The notes under the pieces were generated by a model. The model saw only the letters and a program-made list of their open reading frames with translations. It had not been told where the DNA came from and searched no databases. From Bryobacteraceae bacterium (GTDB lineage: Bacteria > Acidobacteriota > Terriglobia > Bryobacterales > Bryobacteraceae), in assembly GCA_025928545.1 (NCBI GenBank), contig JAICJH010000057.1, positions 1-44,304 on the forward strand: a stretch of DNA of 44,304 nucleotides, given 5' to 3'. Positions within the stretch are counted from its first letter, which is position 1. Every line of letters begins with the position of its first letter. This document shows positions 7,911 to 16,889 of the stretch, in pieces. Position numbers and translations under genes: made by a program.

Positions 7911-9458
7911 ATGCGCGTACATCTGGTTAACCCAAGCGACACATCCTTCGGAATTGGCGTGATCACTCCCCGATGGCTCTACGTACTGGCGGCGGCGACA
8001 CCAGCCAGCTGCGGCGATCCGATCATCACCGATGAGACGCTTGAGCAGATGAATTTCGATGCGATCGCGCCGGGCGACATTGTTGGTATCGGCATCCATA
8101 CCGGTAACGCTCTTCGCGGCATGGCTGTCGGCCGGGCTGCCCGGGAACGCGGCGCCTACGTTGTTTACGGCGGCATCCACGCGACACTTTATCCGGAAGA
8201 AGCGCGAGAACTGGGCGGCGCGCACGTAATTGTCAAAGGCGACGGTGACGTGATCTGGAGCAAGGTGATTGCCGACATCATCAGCGGCACGGCGCTCGAA
8301 GTCTATGACGGCGGAAGGATCTCGGGCGATCAGTTCGTTCCCGCGCGCTGGGATCTGGCTCCCCGCGCCAGTTACATGTGGGCTTCCGTACAAACCGTGC
8401 GCGGTTGTCCCAAGCACTGCTCGTTTTGCTCGGTGTGGCGCACCGACGGGCAGAAGCCGCGGCAGCGAGCTTCCGATGTCGTAGTTGGCGAAATCGTGCA
8501 ACTACGCCGCCTTGGCTACCGTTTTATCGCGCTGGCCGACGACAATTTTTATCCTGTCACGCTGACCGATATTGAACTCGCCGAAAAGCAGGACAATGCG
8601 GCCCGGGTGGCCGAACTGAAAGCAATCCGGTCCGAGCGGTTCGAACTGATGGACAAGCTGGCGCAACTGCCCTCGGACATGGTCTTCTTTACCCAGATCA
8701 CGATGGAAGCCGGCGAAGACACGCAGTTTCTGGATGCCATGCGGAAAGCACGGATTAAAGGCGCGCTGGTGGGCGTCGAATCGGTCACAGAAGAGGGCCT
8801 GAAATCCGTCTTTAAGAATTTCAATTCCGCCGGGGGCGATCTCGTTGCCCGTCTCAGTAAGTTTAAAGAGCACGGCGTTCACGTGCTCGGCTCATTCATC
8901 TTTGGTTTGCCGTCGGACCGTCGCGATACTTTCGACGCCACCGCCGCACTGGCGAAGAAAGCCGGCATCACGTTCGCTCAGTTTGTCATGATGACGCCTT
9001 TCCCGGGCACGGTGGATTTCGACCGCTGGGAAAAGAATTTTGAAGGCGGCGCACCTGAAGTGGGCGGCGTGCCCATCACGCGTTACTGGCTGATTCCCGC
9101 GGAAGTCCGGCCCAAGATGTTCACGCCTCATGGTGTGATGTCCACGGACGAAATCCGGGAACGCACACAGGGTGTGTGGGACAAGTTTTACAGCATGAAG
9201 GAAATCTGGGAACGTTCGAAATGCGTCCCTGGTCTTAAGGGGCGGCTGGCGTTCCTGTTCATCTCAAAACTTTACCGACAGATGTACGCGAATACGGGAA
9301 TCTCCACCGACAGCGCGCGGCGCCAGAAAGCAACCAACGTTGCGCGGATGCTGGCGATCCCCTGCAAGAAGTTGTTTGAGGCGAAGCCCATGCCGAACCT
9401 TCAAATGCCGGTTATGAGCAAGCCCGCTACAGGGTTAACCAGCATCAGCCTCAATTAG
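7911..9458 (+). CDS. B12-binding-domain radical SAM protein
   Basis: The product is 515 residues. Residues 1-~150 form a Rossmann-like B12-binding region (MRVHLVNPSD at the start, then VVYGGIHATLYPEEARE, then VKGDGDVIW). The radical SAM core follows, with VRGCPKHCSFC supplying the C-x3-C-x2-C cluster ligands C166, C170 and C173. Further core features are IALADDNFYP, a MEAG stretch, GALVGVESVTEEGLKSVFKNFN and GSFIFGLPSDRRDTF. The C-terminal ~120 residues are helical. This layout is shared by radical SAM methyltransferases and bacteriochlorophyll/hopanoid-modifying enzymes such as BchE- and HpnJ-type proteins. The substrate cannot be named because no biosynthetic partners flank it. An AGAAGGA lies at 7888-7894, rather far (16 bases) from the ATG. 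Confidence 0.85.
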   Translation: MRVHLVNPSDTSFGIGVITPRWLYVLAAATPASCGDPIITDETLEQMNFDAIAPGDIVGIGIHTGNALRGMAVGRAARERGAYVVYGGIHATLYPEEARELGGAHVIVKGDGDVIWSKVIADIISGTALEVYDGGRISGDQFVPARWDLAPRASYMWASVQTVRGCPKHCSFCSVWRTDGQKPRQRASDVVVGEIVQLRRLGYRFIALADDNFYPVTLTDIELAEKQDNAARVAELKAIRSERFELMDKLAQLPSDMVFFTQITMEAGEDTQFLDAMRKARIKGALVGVESVTEEGLKSVFKNFNSAGGDLVARLSKFKEHGVHVLGSFIFGLPSDRRDTFDATAALAKKAGITFAQFVMMTPFPGTVDFDRWEKNFEGGAPEVGGVPITRYWLIPAEVRPKMFTPHGVMSTDEIRERTQGVWDKFYSMKEIWERSKCVPGLKGRLAFLFISKLYRQMYANTGISTDSARRQKATNVARMLAIPCKKLFEAKPMPNLQMPVMSKPATGLTSISLN

Positions 9459-9480
9459 CATTCGTGTTGGGTTGCGCTCG

Positions 9481-9499
9481 GCGTGGTCTGAACGTACAT
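9481..9499 (+). repeat. Left direct repeat flanking the AbiE cassette
   Basis: The 19 bases GCGTGGTCTGAACGTACAT recur with one extra T at 11241-11260. The two copies lie just outside the AbiE toxin-antitoxin pair, in the same orientation. They may mark the ends of an inserted segment. Confidence 0.5.
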
Positions 9500-9548
9500 G
9501 CGTTTCCATGCTCGCTGGCTGCGCGTGAATGCTTATGGGTAGATCGCG

Positions 9549-10492
9549 CTAATGCCGTCCCGGTGAAGAGGTGGAAAATTCTTCGTCTCTTTCCCAGTGC
9601 CCTCCGGCCAGCCAGACAGCGTTGAAGGTCTTCCTTTCGGCGACTGCCGCGAGTGGCTCTATGGCGAACCGGCGAATATCATCAATCAAACGCCGGAGTT
9701 CTCCAGGCTGGTCCGGAAATCGGCTACGACGCACAAACGCCCGCCACTGGATGGCTCTCGCCGGTTCGCCGTGGAAGGCGGCGGTGAGTCCCACCGGCTC
9801 GGATTCAACCATCGTTCCCCGGTGTCCGAACGTCGCGGCAATTGCCGCGGTCAGCGTCGCACCATCGAACGAATACATGCGGGAAAGAAGAGCCAGATCG
9901 TAGAAGTCCTTCATCCGGCTGTTCAGCAGGCCAAGTGCGGTAAGCGCCTCAAGCTTTTCGGCAACCACCGTTTCCTTGTTATAGGCCCGGAGTACCGGTC
10001 CGGAAAATCGAGCATCGTCGGATAGACAAGCTCTGACGGCCCCGGCACCATAACATCGCCGAAGCCGATATCGATCTGCATGGGGATTCGGGCGCGTGCG
10101 AGCGTGGCATGAAACGTGGCACGAACTCCGGCGTAGTCGGCATCTTCCTTGATTCTGCTCGCTTCGACTGAAGCGCTGTTGAACTCGATGCCGTCTGGCT
10201 CCACGGGTGTGTCGCACATGGTTCGCATGAGTTCGGCGATGTGATCCAGTCCGTTGCTGGTCTTTCCTGCGAGATCGATATCCATCGTGGGCCGGGAGGC
10301 TGGCGCACGCCACGCCGTCAGCAAAAGAGCGCCCTTCAGGACAAACCGGTCGGCAAAGGGGGATTGTGCCAGGCGATAGAGAAATCGCTCCATCGCGAAA
10401 TATTGGAGGAGCTCCTGAAACGGACGTTCCTGCGTACGCGACTGATTGAGCAATCGCTGCCGGACCGAGGCGCCAATGTCGCGCCCGCTCAC
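9549..10492 (-). pseudogene. Frameshifted AbiEii-type nucleotidyltransferase toxin gene
   Basis: AbiEii toxins are nucleotidyltransferases of type IV toxin-antitoxin and phage-abortive systems. The first part reads from GTG 10492 and carries VLKGALLLTAW and RPTMDIDL (residues 68-74), the nucleotidyltransferase core with the DxD metal site. Around 9990-10015 the frame breaks. After MLDFP the reading leaves the family pattern, while the adjacent minus-strand frame resumes with APVLRAYNKETVVAEKLE-like sequence (seen as GPVLRAYNKETVVAEK). It continues through SRMKDFYDLALLSR to a stop at 9549. A one-base loss explains this. Unshifted, the protein would be about 310 residues, normal for the family. 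The GTG start overlaps the antitoxin stop as GTGA, the usual translational coupling. It is either an inactivated toxin or a sequencing error. Confidence 0.8.
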
Positions 10493-11103
10493 AGTATCGC
10501 CTCGAGATATGGCCTCATTACACGCTGGACGCGATCCATCTGTGCGAAACGATCAAGCGCCTTGAAATCGAGCCTGGGACCACGCTTCCGCCACGCACGA
10601 AGAGCCTCCACGGCAACATCGAGGCCAATCTTGTTACGGTACTTGAAGCAGTCGGCGACGGTCTTTTCGGGCGAGTAGATTCGAACTGGCACGCCATCCA
10701 GGTTGACAATACCAATGCCCGCGCTAAAAGATGGTTCGGAATACCAGAAGGCGCGGAGCGGGATCCCTTCGATCCCTGGAACCCGGGCGTGGCTGGGTAG
10801 CGCGAGATCGATGGTATGCGGCACCTGCGTCGTGAGTCCATGATGCGCAAGGGCAGAAACCAGGCAAATAACGGCCTGAGGAATTCGGATTGACACCGCT
10901 ACGAAGTCCGGGTTCGAAAGGGGCGGCTTGTCGGACAGCCTGTAGATTCCGCGCGCAACCCGTTCGATCTTGCCGCTATCCCTGAGGGCATAGAGAGTGC
11001 GAGGATGAATCCCGAGTTCAATCGCTTCGGTGGTGCGCAGCATCCCACCGTGCTGCGTAAATACCCGGCGAGCTTTGACAAGGCTTTGATCGACGGAGAG
11101 CAT
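10489..11103 (-). CDS. AbiEi-type transcriptional regulator / antitoxin
   Basis: About 204 residues from ATG 11103 (an in-frame ATG at 11133 is the alternative and would add ten residues). The N-terminal winged-helix part shows LVKARRVFTQHGGMLRTTEA, GIHPRTLYALRDSGKIERVA and RGIYRLSD. The C-terminal AbiEi antitoxin domain includes ICLVSALAHHGLT, then VPVRIYSPEKTVADCFKYR and LDVAVEALRAWRK. AbiEi represses its own operon and opposes the AbiEii nucleotidyltransferase encoded immediately downstream with a 4-base overlap. A TATACT lies about 20 bases before ATG 11103, which would suit the shorter start. The antitoxin frame is intact although the toxin frame is broken, the state expected when a toxin is lost first. 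Confidence 0.85.
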   Translation of the reverse strand: MLSVDQSLVKARRVFTQHGGMLRTTEAIELGIHPRTLYALRDSGKIERVARGIYRLSDKPPLSNPDFVAVSIRIPQAVICLVSALAHHGLTTQVPHTIDLALPSHARVPGIEGIPLRAFWYSEPSFSAGIGIVNLDGVPVRIYSPEKTVADCFKYRNKIGLDVAVEALRAWRKRGPRLDFKALDRFAQMDRVQRVMRPYLEAIL

Positions 11104-11240
11104 TGGATAGAACCAACGGATAGTATACGTCATCTCCGACTCTTTTATCCATCCCTTCGCGAACCCATCAGCGCCTTCAACTGTTACAACGTGGATTACG
11201 ACGGTACACCGAAGACCGGATCACGATCCAGGGTGACCGG

Positions 11241-11260
11241 GCGTGGTCTGAATCGTACAT
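11241..11260 (+). repeat. Right direct repeat flanking the AbiE cassette
   Basis: This is the second copy of the 9481-9499 repeat, identical except for one extra T after GCGTGGTCTGAA. It lies in the otherwise featureless 11104-11365 spacer between the antitoxin gene and the cytochrome gene. Confidence 0.5.
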
Positions 11261-11365
11261 CGGCCTTTCTCGCCCCTGAAACTATCCGGCGGGTTTTCCC
11301 ACACAAGTCCAGACACATGTACTTCTGGTACCGGGAGACTGGCCCGGGGCCTTCACTGGAGTGAA

Positions 11366-12814
11366 ATGAACCCACGCAAAAAAGCAGCTGTTGCAGCGAG
11401 CATTTTCATCGCCCTGCTGACCCCGATCGCGTTCACTCAGGCTCAACAGGGCTCGCCTGTGATTCCCAACCTCGCAGGATTCCCGGACCCCGGCGGCGTC
11501 GTTCGAACCTTCAGCCAGAATGGCGACATCGATCTGACCGGACCGTTCTTCCAGAGCCTGGGCACCAATGGCCGCAGTTGCGCCACGTGTCACCAACCCG
11601 GCGATGCGATGAGTGTTTCCGCCGCTCATATACAGAAGCGCTTCGACCAGTCGCAGGGCCTTGAGCCGATCTTTCGCACCAACGATGGGTCGAATTGCGA
11701 TCACAACATCGATATTTCCACCTTGTCCGGACGCGCCGCGGCATTCAGCCTTCTGCGCACCAGAGGTCTGATTCGAGTCTCGATCGACGTGCCAGCCACC
11801 CGCGACTTCGATATCGTCAGCGTTGCCAATCCATACGGCTGTAATGAGCTGAGCACCGCCTCGTTGTATCGGCGTCCGCTGCCAGGCGCCAACCTGAGGT
11901 TCCTGACAGCCGTGATGTGGGACGGCCGCGAATCTTCGTCGCAGTCGGGCACTACGCCTATCGGCACGGAGAATTATCCGCAGTCGCTGATCGACGATTT
12001 GCTCCATCAGGCCCTGGATGCGACCTTGGGCCATGCTCAGGGCGCCCAGCCCGGCCCCACGCCGGCGCAGCAACAGTCAATTGTAAATCTGGAAATGAGC
12101 CTCTACACCGCGCAGGCTGAGGACTACGCTGCGGGAAGCCTGGGTGCGCAGGGCGCCAACGGCGGTCCACAGTCCATCAGCCAGGAGGCGTTTTTCATTG
12201 GCCGCAACGATCCCGTTGGCCTGGACCCGACGAATCCGGTGCCACTGCACTTTAATACCAAAATTTTCGACATTTTCGATGCCTGGCAGAATGCCAGCAG
12301 CTCCGACCGGCAGGCCATCGCGCGCGGTCAGGCGATCTTCAACTCGAAGACGTTCACGATAACCGGGGTTGCCGGGCTGAACGGCGCCACCTTCTCGAAC
12401 GGCGTCACCGGACCCGACACAATCGTCTCCACCTGCGGGATTTGTCACGACTCACCGAATGCGGGCAATCACTCGGTATCGGCACCTCTGGACATCGGCG
12501 TCGCGGATGTGCCGGGCGGCAATAATGCGCTCGACACCGCGTACCTGCCCACATTCCTGATCTGTCTGAAGGCGAGTCCTTCCACCTGTGTGCGAACGAC
12601 GGATCCGGGCCGGGCGATGATTACCGGAAAGTATGCCGACGTCGGAAAATTCAAAGGCCCGATCCTTCGCGGCCTGGCGGCCCGCGCGCCGTATTTTCAT
12701 AACGGCAGCGCGCAGACGCTGGAACAGGTTGTCGATTTCTACGATGCGCGCTTCCACATCGGGTTTACTGCGCAGGAGAAATCGGACCTGGCTGCGTTCC
12801 TGAAAGCCCTGTAG
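11366..12814 (+). CDS. Di-haem cytochrome c peroxidase / MauG-like protein
   Basis: The 482-residue protein has a signal peptide (KKAAVAASIFIALLTPIAFTQA) and two c-type haem sites, CATCH (72-76) and CGICH (357-361). It resembles the CcpA/MauG superfamily of periplasmic di-haem peroxidases, which reduce peroxide with electrons from the respiratory chain or oxidise protein substrates. The C-terminal GPILRGLAARAPYFHNGSAQ and LEQVVDFYDARF segments are typical of the family, as is a VMWDGRE stretch at 184-189. It is longer than ordinary CcpA (about 330-350 residues), with a larger inter-haem region. The start is supported by GGAG four bases upstream of the ATG. Downstream lies 247 bases of spacer before the first TonB receptor gene. 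Confidence 0.85.
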   Translation: MNPRKKAAVAASIFIALLTPIAFTQAQQGSPVIPNLAGFPDPGGVVRTFSQNGDIDLTGPFFQSLGTNGRSCATCHQPGDAMSVSAAHIQKRFDQSQGLEPIFRTNDGSNCDHNIDISTLSGRAAAFSLLRTRGLIRVSIDVPATRDFDIVSVANPYGCNELSTASLYRRPLPGANLRFLTAVMWDGRESSSQSGTTPIGTENYPQSLIDDLLHQALDATLGHAQGAQPGPTPAQQQSIVNLEMSLYTAQAEDYAAGSLGAQGANGGPQSISQEAFFIGRNDPVGLDPTNPVPLHFNTKIFDIFDAWQNASSSDRQAIARGQAIFNSKTFTITGVAGLNGATFSNGVTGPDTIVSTCGICHDSPNAGNHSVSAPLDIGVADVPGGNNALDTAYLPTFLICLKASPSTCVRTTDPGRAMITGKYADVGKFKGPILRGLAARAPYFHNGSAQTLEQVVDFYDARFHIGFTAQEKSDLAAFLKAL

Positions 12815-12964
12815 CCGGAGTCAGGCAGGCTCTTTTGCTTTTTCCCTCATTGATTACTGGAACATTTGGCAGGTGCAGCGTGATGACTATTACATCCATT
12901 CGCAAGAATCACAAGCTTATGTAAGTCACGTAACACTGAACCGGGCCAAATCGCCCGCGTAATC

Positions 12965-12994
12965 TTGCGTCAATATATTTTCCGGTGGGATACT
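12965..12994 (+). promoter_or_regulatory. Candidate sigma70-like promoter of the first TonB receptor gene
   Basis: TTGCGT at 12965-12970 and GATACT at 12989-12994 are separated by 18 bases, 67 bases before the ATG at 13062. The elements are imperfect. The call gains weight because the paralogous receptor has a similar pair at nearly the same distance from its start. Confidence 0.35.
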
Positions 12995-13061
12995 TTGGAC
13001 AACTGGCGGGGTCGGCTTATCCGTCGAACTTCGCCGATTTCAATGTCTAGAGGAATAGTCC

Positions 13062-16000
13062 ATGCCACGTACCGCACAGTTTCTCGCAGGTATCTCTCTG
13101 TCTTTGGCACTTAGTTGTGGAATGTTTGGCCAAACCGTATCGAGTTCACTCATCGGGACGGTAGTTGATCCGGCTGACGCGCCAGTCGCTAACGCTCCCG
13201 TCACACTGACTCAAACCACCACGAAATCGGTACGTAACGCTACTACCGATAACACTGGTACTTATCGTTTTCTTTCTCTCGATCCCGGAACCTACACTCT
13301 GACGGTTAACGCGACGGGATTCAAATCCGAAACTCAGACCGGCATCGTGATTTCCGCCTCCGAAACGCACAATGGCGGAAAGATGATTCTGCAGCTTGGC
13401 AGCGTAAGCGAATCGATTTCGGTGACTGCCGAGGCTGCGCAGGTTCAACTCTCCAGTTCGGAAAAATCGCAGACCGTCGACTCCGCACAACTGGAAGATC
13501 TGACGCTGAAAGGCCGGGATCTTTTTGGCTATATGAAACTGGTGCCGGGTGTCATCGATACCAGCACGAGCCGCGACGTCACTTCACCGGGTGCGATCGG
13601 CGGCATTACGATCAACGGAAATACCTCGGCGAAGAATTTTACGGTGGATGGTATCACCGATATGGACACTGGCTCGAATGGCACCCTGCATTACGAGCCG
13701 AACCTGGATTCAATCCAGGAGCTGAAGGTTCTCACTTCCAATTATCAGGCGGAATTCGGCCGCAATTCGGGCGGCACTATTACTGTCGTGACAAAGAACG
13801 GCACGCAGGAGTTCCACGGTTCCGGCGCCTGGAATCACCGTCACGAAGAGTTCAACGCCAACAGCTGGGCTAACAATCACACGTTGAAGAACATCAATGG
13901 ACTTCAGGTTGCCACTCCGCGTGTTCCATACCGGTACAACGTAGAGACGTACAGCATCGGCGGTCCCGCATATATTCCGAAACTAGCCAACAAAAACAAG
14001 AAGCGGCTGTTCTTCTTCGTGTCGCAGGAATACACCGGCCAATTCGTCAGCGGCGGTTCGCAGACGCAGTACACCCCGACCGCGCTGGAGCGAACCGGCG
14101 ATTTCTCGCAGACCTTCACCAACTCCAATGGAAATCCGGTAGCGGTAAAGATTCTGGACCCGGCCAACGGCAATACTCAGTTCCCTGGCAATGTCATCCC
14201 GGCCAACCGAATTAATGCGGTCGGTCAGCGGCTTCTGAATTTCTTCCCATTACCTAATTACACCCCAACGATCACCAGCCAGCTGTTTGTCGCTAATTAT
14301 TTCGAACAGGGAAGCGCCACACATCCGCGCCGCAATGATGTGGTTCGGATCGACACTTACGTAACATCAAAAATCAGCGGTTATTTCCGATGGATCAACG
14401 ACCATGACGATATGCAGGTCATCTACTCCGGCGTAACGTTCAGCGACAATCCTCCAGGGCGATGCGCGGCTGCCGGCCTGTGCGCCTCGGGAAGTCCCGC
14501 TCTGCCCTCCATCGCGAATATCGATCACCCCAACCCGGGCCACGGGTATTCCTGGTCGTCCACACAGACGCTGTCACCGACTCTCGTGAATGAAGTCACC
14601 GTAGCCAACAGCTGGAATACATGGGCCTATTATTCACTGAACAACTACGCGGATTCCCTACGCACCCTGGAGCCCGGCCTGCCAACTTTGTTCCCCGTCC
14701 CGACAGCCGCACAGAACGGACCGCAATCGGCCACAAACGGCTATCTGCCACTGCTGCCGACATTTACTTTCGGGGGCGGAACTGCGCCTGGGAGTATGTC
14801 TTACACTCGCAACGGTACCTCGGCCGGCGCGGAAGAGAATTTCAATCCTATCTGGACATACCAGGACAATCTCAGCAAAGTGCTGGGTCATCACGCATTC
14901 AAGACAGGCGTCTATGTCGAACATAACCTGAAGAGCCAGCCTTCATCGAGGAATTACCGCGGGGCTTTCAACTTCGCAGCCTCCAGTTCGATTCCCTTCC
15001 TCAACACCAACTCGGGCTACGCTAACGCCCTGCTTGGCGATGTGAACAGCTACAGCCAGTACAATGCCACAACGACCTTTGACGTGAGCTACTGGAACGT
15101 GGAGTTCTATATCCAGGACAACTGGAAAGTCAATCGCCGCCTTACTCTGGACCTGGGGCTACGGTTCTATCATCAGACTCCGCAGATCGATCTCAATCAC
15201 ACGTTCGTGAACTTTAATCCGGCGCTCTACAAGAAATCTGCCATGGCTCGCGTCTACGTTCCGGCCTGCGCCAATGGCGCCGCTACATGCACCGGCTCTA
15301 ATCTTGTCGCGCGCGATCCCGGAACGGGCAGCACGGTCGGCAACGGTTTCATCGGCGATTATGTGCCGAATTCCGGCGATCCCGCTACCGGACTACAGGT
15401 GCTCGGCGTTAACGGCGTGTCGCCGAATCCATATACGCAGGCGCCTCTGGCTTACGGTCCCCGTCTTGGATTCGCGTATGACGTTTCCGGCGATGGCAAG
15501 ACCGCCATTCGCGGCGGCTGGGGTTTATTCTTCAACCGGCTGGATGGAAATCAAGTGTATGGCATGTCCGGCCAGCCGCCGCTCGCCTATCAGCAGACAG
15601 TCAACAATGTAACGCTGGATCAGATTGCGGCGCAAAACACGGGCGCGCCGCCGAGCTTTACCAATCTCAGCGTAGCGCCCCTCTCGCCCAACAGCTGGAC
15701 CACCGGTAAGGTGCCTTTCGATGCGGTTCAAAACGCAAGCGTGGACATCCAGCACAACATCGGCAAGAATACCGTCGTCGACATCGGTTACACGCTGAAC
15801 TACAGTTATAACCAGAAACTCACATACAACATCAATTACATTCCCCTCGGTGCAGGGTGGCCGTTCAATCCTTCCGCGATCGATCCGACCACCGGAGGCG
15901 GCACCAGCAATTCAATCTCGCAGTATCAGGGAGGAGTTCTGCAGCGAACGATTTACCCTGGATACAACGCGATCAATTCCGCTTACTTCCTGGGCCACAA

Positions 16001-16808
16001 CAATTACAACGCTCTTACAGCGAACCTGAACGAGCGTCTATGGCATGGCCTGTCCTGGGGTGCGGTCTACACCTTCTCGAAAGCTCTTGGCACGACGGCT
16101 TACAATCCGGTTGTACCAAATAACGAAGAATGGAACTATGGTCGGCTTGGCTCCGACCGCCGACATAATTTACAGATTAACTATAGCTACGATTTCCCGA
16201 ATATCGGGAAAAAGACAGGCTTCAGAGCACTGGGAGCCATCACGGACCACTGGTCACTCTCCGGCATCACATCGTTCCAGAGCGGATCGCCATTCAATCC
16301 TACATGCGGTCTGACGTCAGGTTCGGCGAGCATCACCGGTGGTTACACCGGGACGCCGGATCTGGCCGCCGCGAACGGCACTGCGGCAATTCGCTGCGAA
16401 GTTTTCAGCGATCCACTGTCCGGCATGGGAAGCAACGGCAACGGCACGGTCTATTTCAACGCGGCTGCTTTTGGAATGCCCGCTCTTCCCACGGGCCCGA
16501 ATAATTCCATCGTCGGCCCGCCGGCGCTGGGCAACGTTGGAGGCGGGGCGGGGATTCTCACTAACCCGCACGTTACTAACTTCGATGTAACGCTGACAAG
16601 GAATATTCCGCTTGGCAGCGAAAAGCGGGTCCTGAGATTCCAGGCCCAGGCTTACAACATCTTCAATCATACGGAAATCAGCAGCATTGGAAGCGGGATT
16701 CAGTTCAGCCCGACCACGAATGCTGTAACAAATGGTGCAACACTCGGGTATATTACGGGTGCGACGAACGCCCGCGTGCTGGCATTCTCGGCTCGCGTCC
16801 AGTTCTAA
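13062..16808 (+). CDS. TonB-dependent receptor with carboxypeptidase-regulatory domain (copy 1)
   Basis: This 1248-residue outer-membrane protein has a signal peptide (about residues 1-23). A carboxypeptidase-regulatory-like beta-sandwich follows at ~25-110 (SSSLIGTVVDPADAPVANAP, TGTYRFLSLDPGTYTLTVNA). The plug domain lies at ~130-245 (TSPGAIGGITINGNTSAKNF, FGRNSGGTITVVTKNGT), then a very long barrel. It ends in aromatic Phe (ARVQF), the outer-membrane insertion signal. This Oar-like type is abundant in Acidobacteriota and is thought to import large or polymeric nutrients with TonB energy. The ligand is unknown. TAGAGGA at 13048-13054 supports the start. Copy 2, downstream, is collinear and highly similar in protein but strongly diverged at synonymous sites. 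A terminator lies 23 bases after the stop. Confidence 0.9.
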   Translation: MPRTAQFLAGISLSLALSCGMFGQTVSSSLIGTVVDPADAPVANAPVTLTQTTTKSVRNATTDNTGTYRFLSLDPGTYTLTVNATGFKSETQTGIVISASETHNGGKMILQLGSVSESISVTAEAAQVQLSSSEKSQTVDSAQLEDLTLKGRDLFGYMKLVPGVIDTSTSRDVTSPGAIGGITINGNTSAKNFTVDGITDMDTGSNGTLHYEPNLDSIQELKVLTSNYQAEFGRNSGGTITVVTKNGTQEFHGSGAWNHRHEEFNANSWANNHTLKNINGLQVATPRVPYRYNVETYSIGGPAYIPKLANKNKKRLFFFVSQEYTGQFVSGGSQTQYTPTALERTGDFSQTFTNSNGNPVAVKILDPANGNTQFPGNVIPANRINAVGQRLLNFFPLPNYTPTITSQLFVANYFEQGSATHPRRNDVVRIDTYVTSKISGYFRWINDHDDMQVIYSGVTFSDNPPGRCAAAGLCASGSPALPSIANIDHPNPGHGYSWSSTQTLSPTLVNEVTVANSWNTWAYYSLNNYADSLRTLEPGLPTLFPVPTAAQNGPQSATNGYLPLLPTFTFGGGTAPGSMSYTRNGTSAGAEENFNPIWTYQDNLSKVLGHHAFKTGVYVEHNLKSQPSSRNYRGAFNFAASSSIPFLNTNSGYANALLGDVNSYSQYNATTTFDVSYWNVEFYIQDNWKVNRRLTLDLGLRFYHQTPQIDLNHTFVNFNPALYKKSAMARVYVPACANGAATCTGSNLVARDPGTGSTVGNGFIGDYVPNSGDPATGLQVLGVNGVSPNPYTQAPLAYGPRLGFAYDVSGDGKTAIRGGWGLFFNRLDGNQVYGMSGQPPLAYQQTVNNVTLDQIAAQNTGAPPSFTNLSVAPLSPNSWTTGKVPFDAVQNASVDIQHNIGKNTVVDIGYTLNYSYNQKLTYNINYIPLGAGWPFNPSAIDPTTGGGTSNSISQYQGGVLQRTIYPGYNAINSAYFLGHNNYNALTANLNERLWHGLSWGAVYTFSKALGTTAYNPVVPNNEEWNYGRLGSDRRHNLQINYSYDFPNIGKKTGFRALGAITDHWSLSGITSFQSGSPFNPTCGLTSGSASITGGYTGTPDLAAANGTAAIRCEVFSDPLSGMGSNGNGTVYFNAAAFGMPALPTGPNNSIVGPPALGNVGGGAGILTNPHVTNFDVTLTRNIPLGSEKRVLRFQAQAYNIFNHTEISSIGSGIQFSPTTNAVTNGATLGYITGATNARVLAFSARVQF

Positions 16809-16831
16809 CTAACCAGAGACTGCAAAAGAAG

Positions 16832-16863
16832 AAGGCCGGCATCCATTTCGATGCCGGCCTTTT
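16832..16863 (+). terminator. Rho-independent terminator, probably bidirectional
   Basis: A perfect 12-bp stem (AAGGCCGGCATC with GATGCCGGCCTT) has a 6-base loop and ends in TTTT. It serves the TonB receptor gene. On the minus strand the stem is followed by CTTCTTTT, so it can also stop the convergent regulator gene ending at 16890. Confidence 0.85.
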
Positions 16864-16889
16864 CCTGCATTCCGCGGAGTGAGAGCTGT

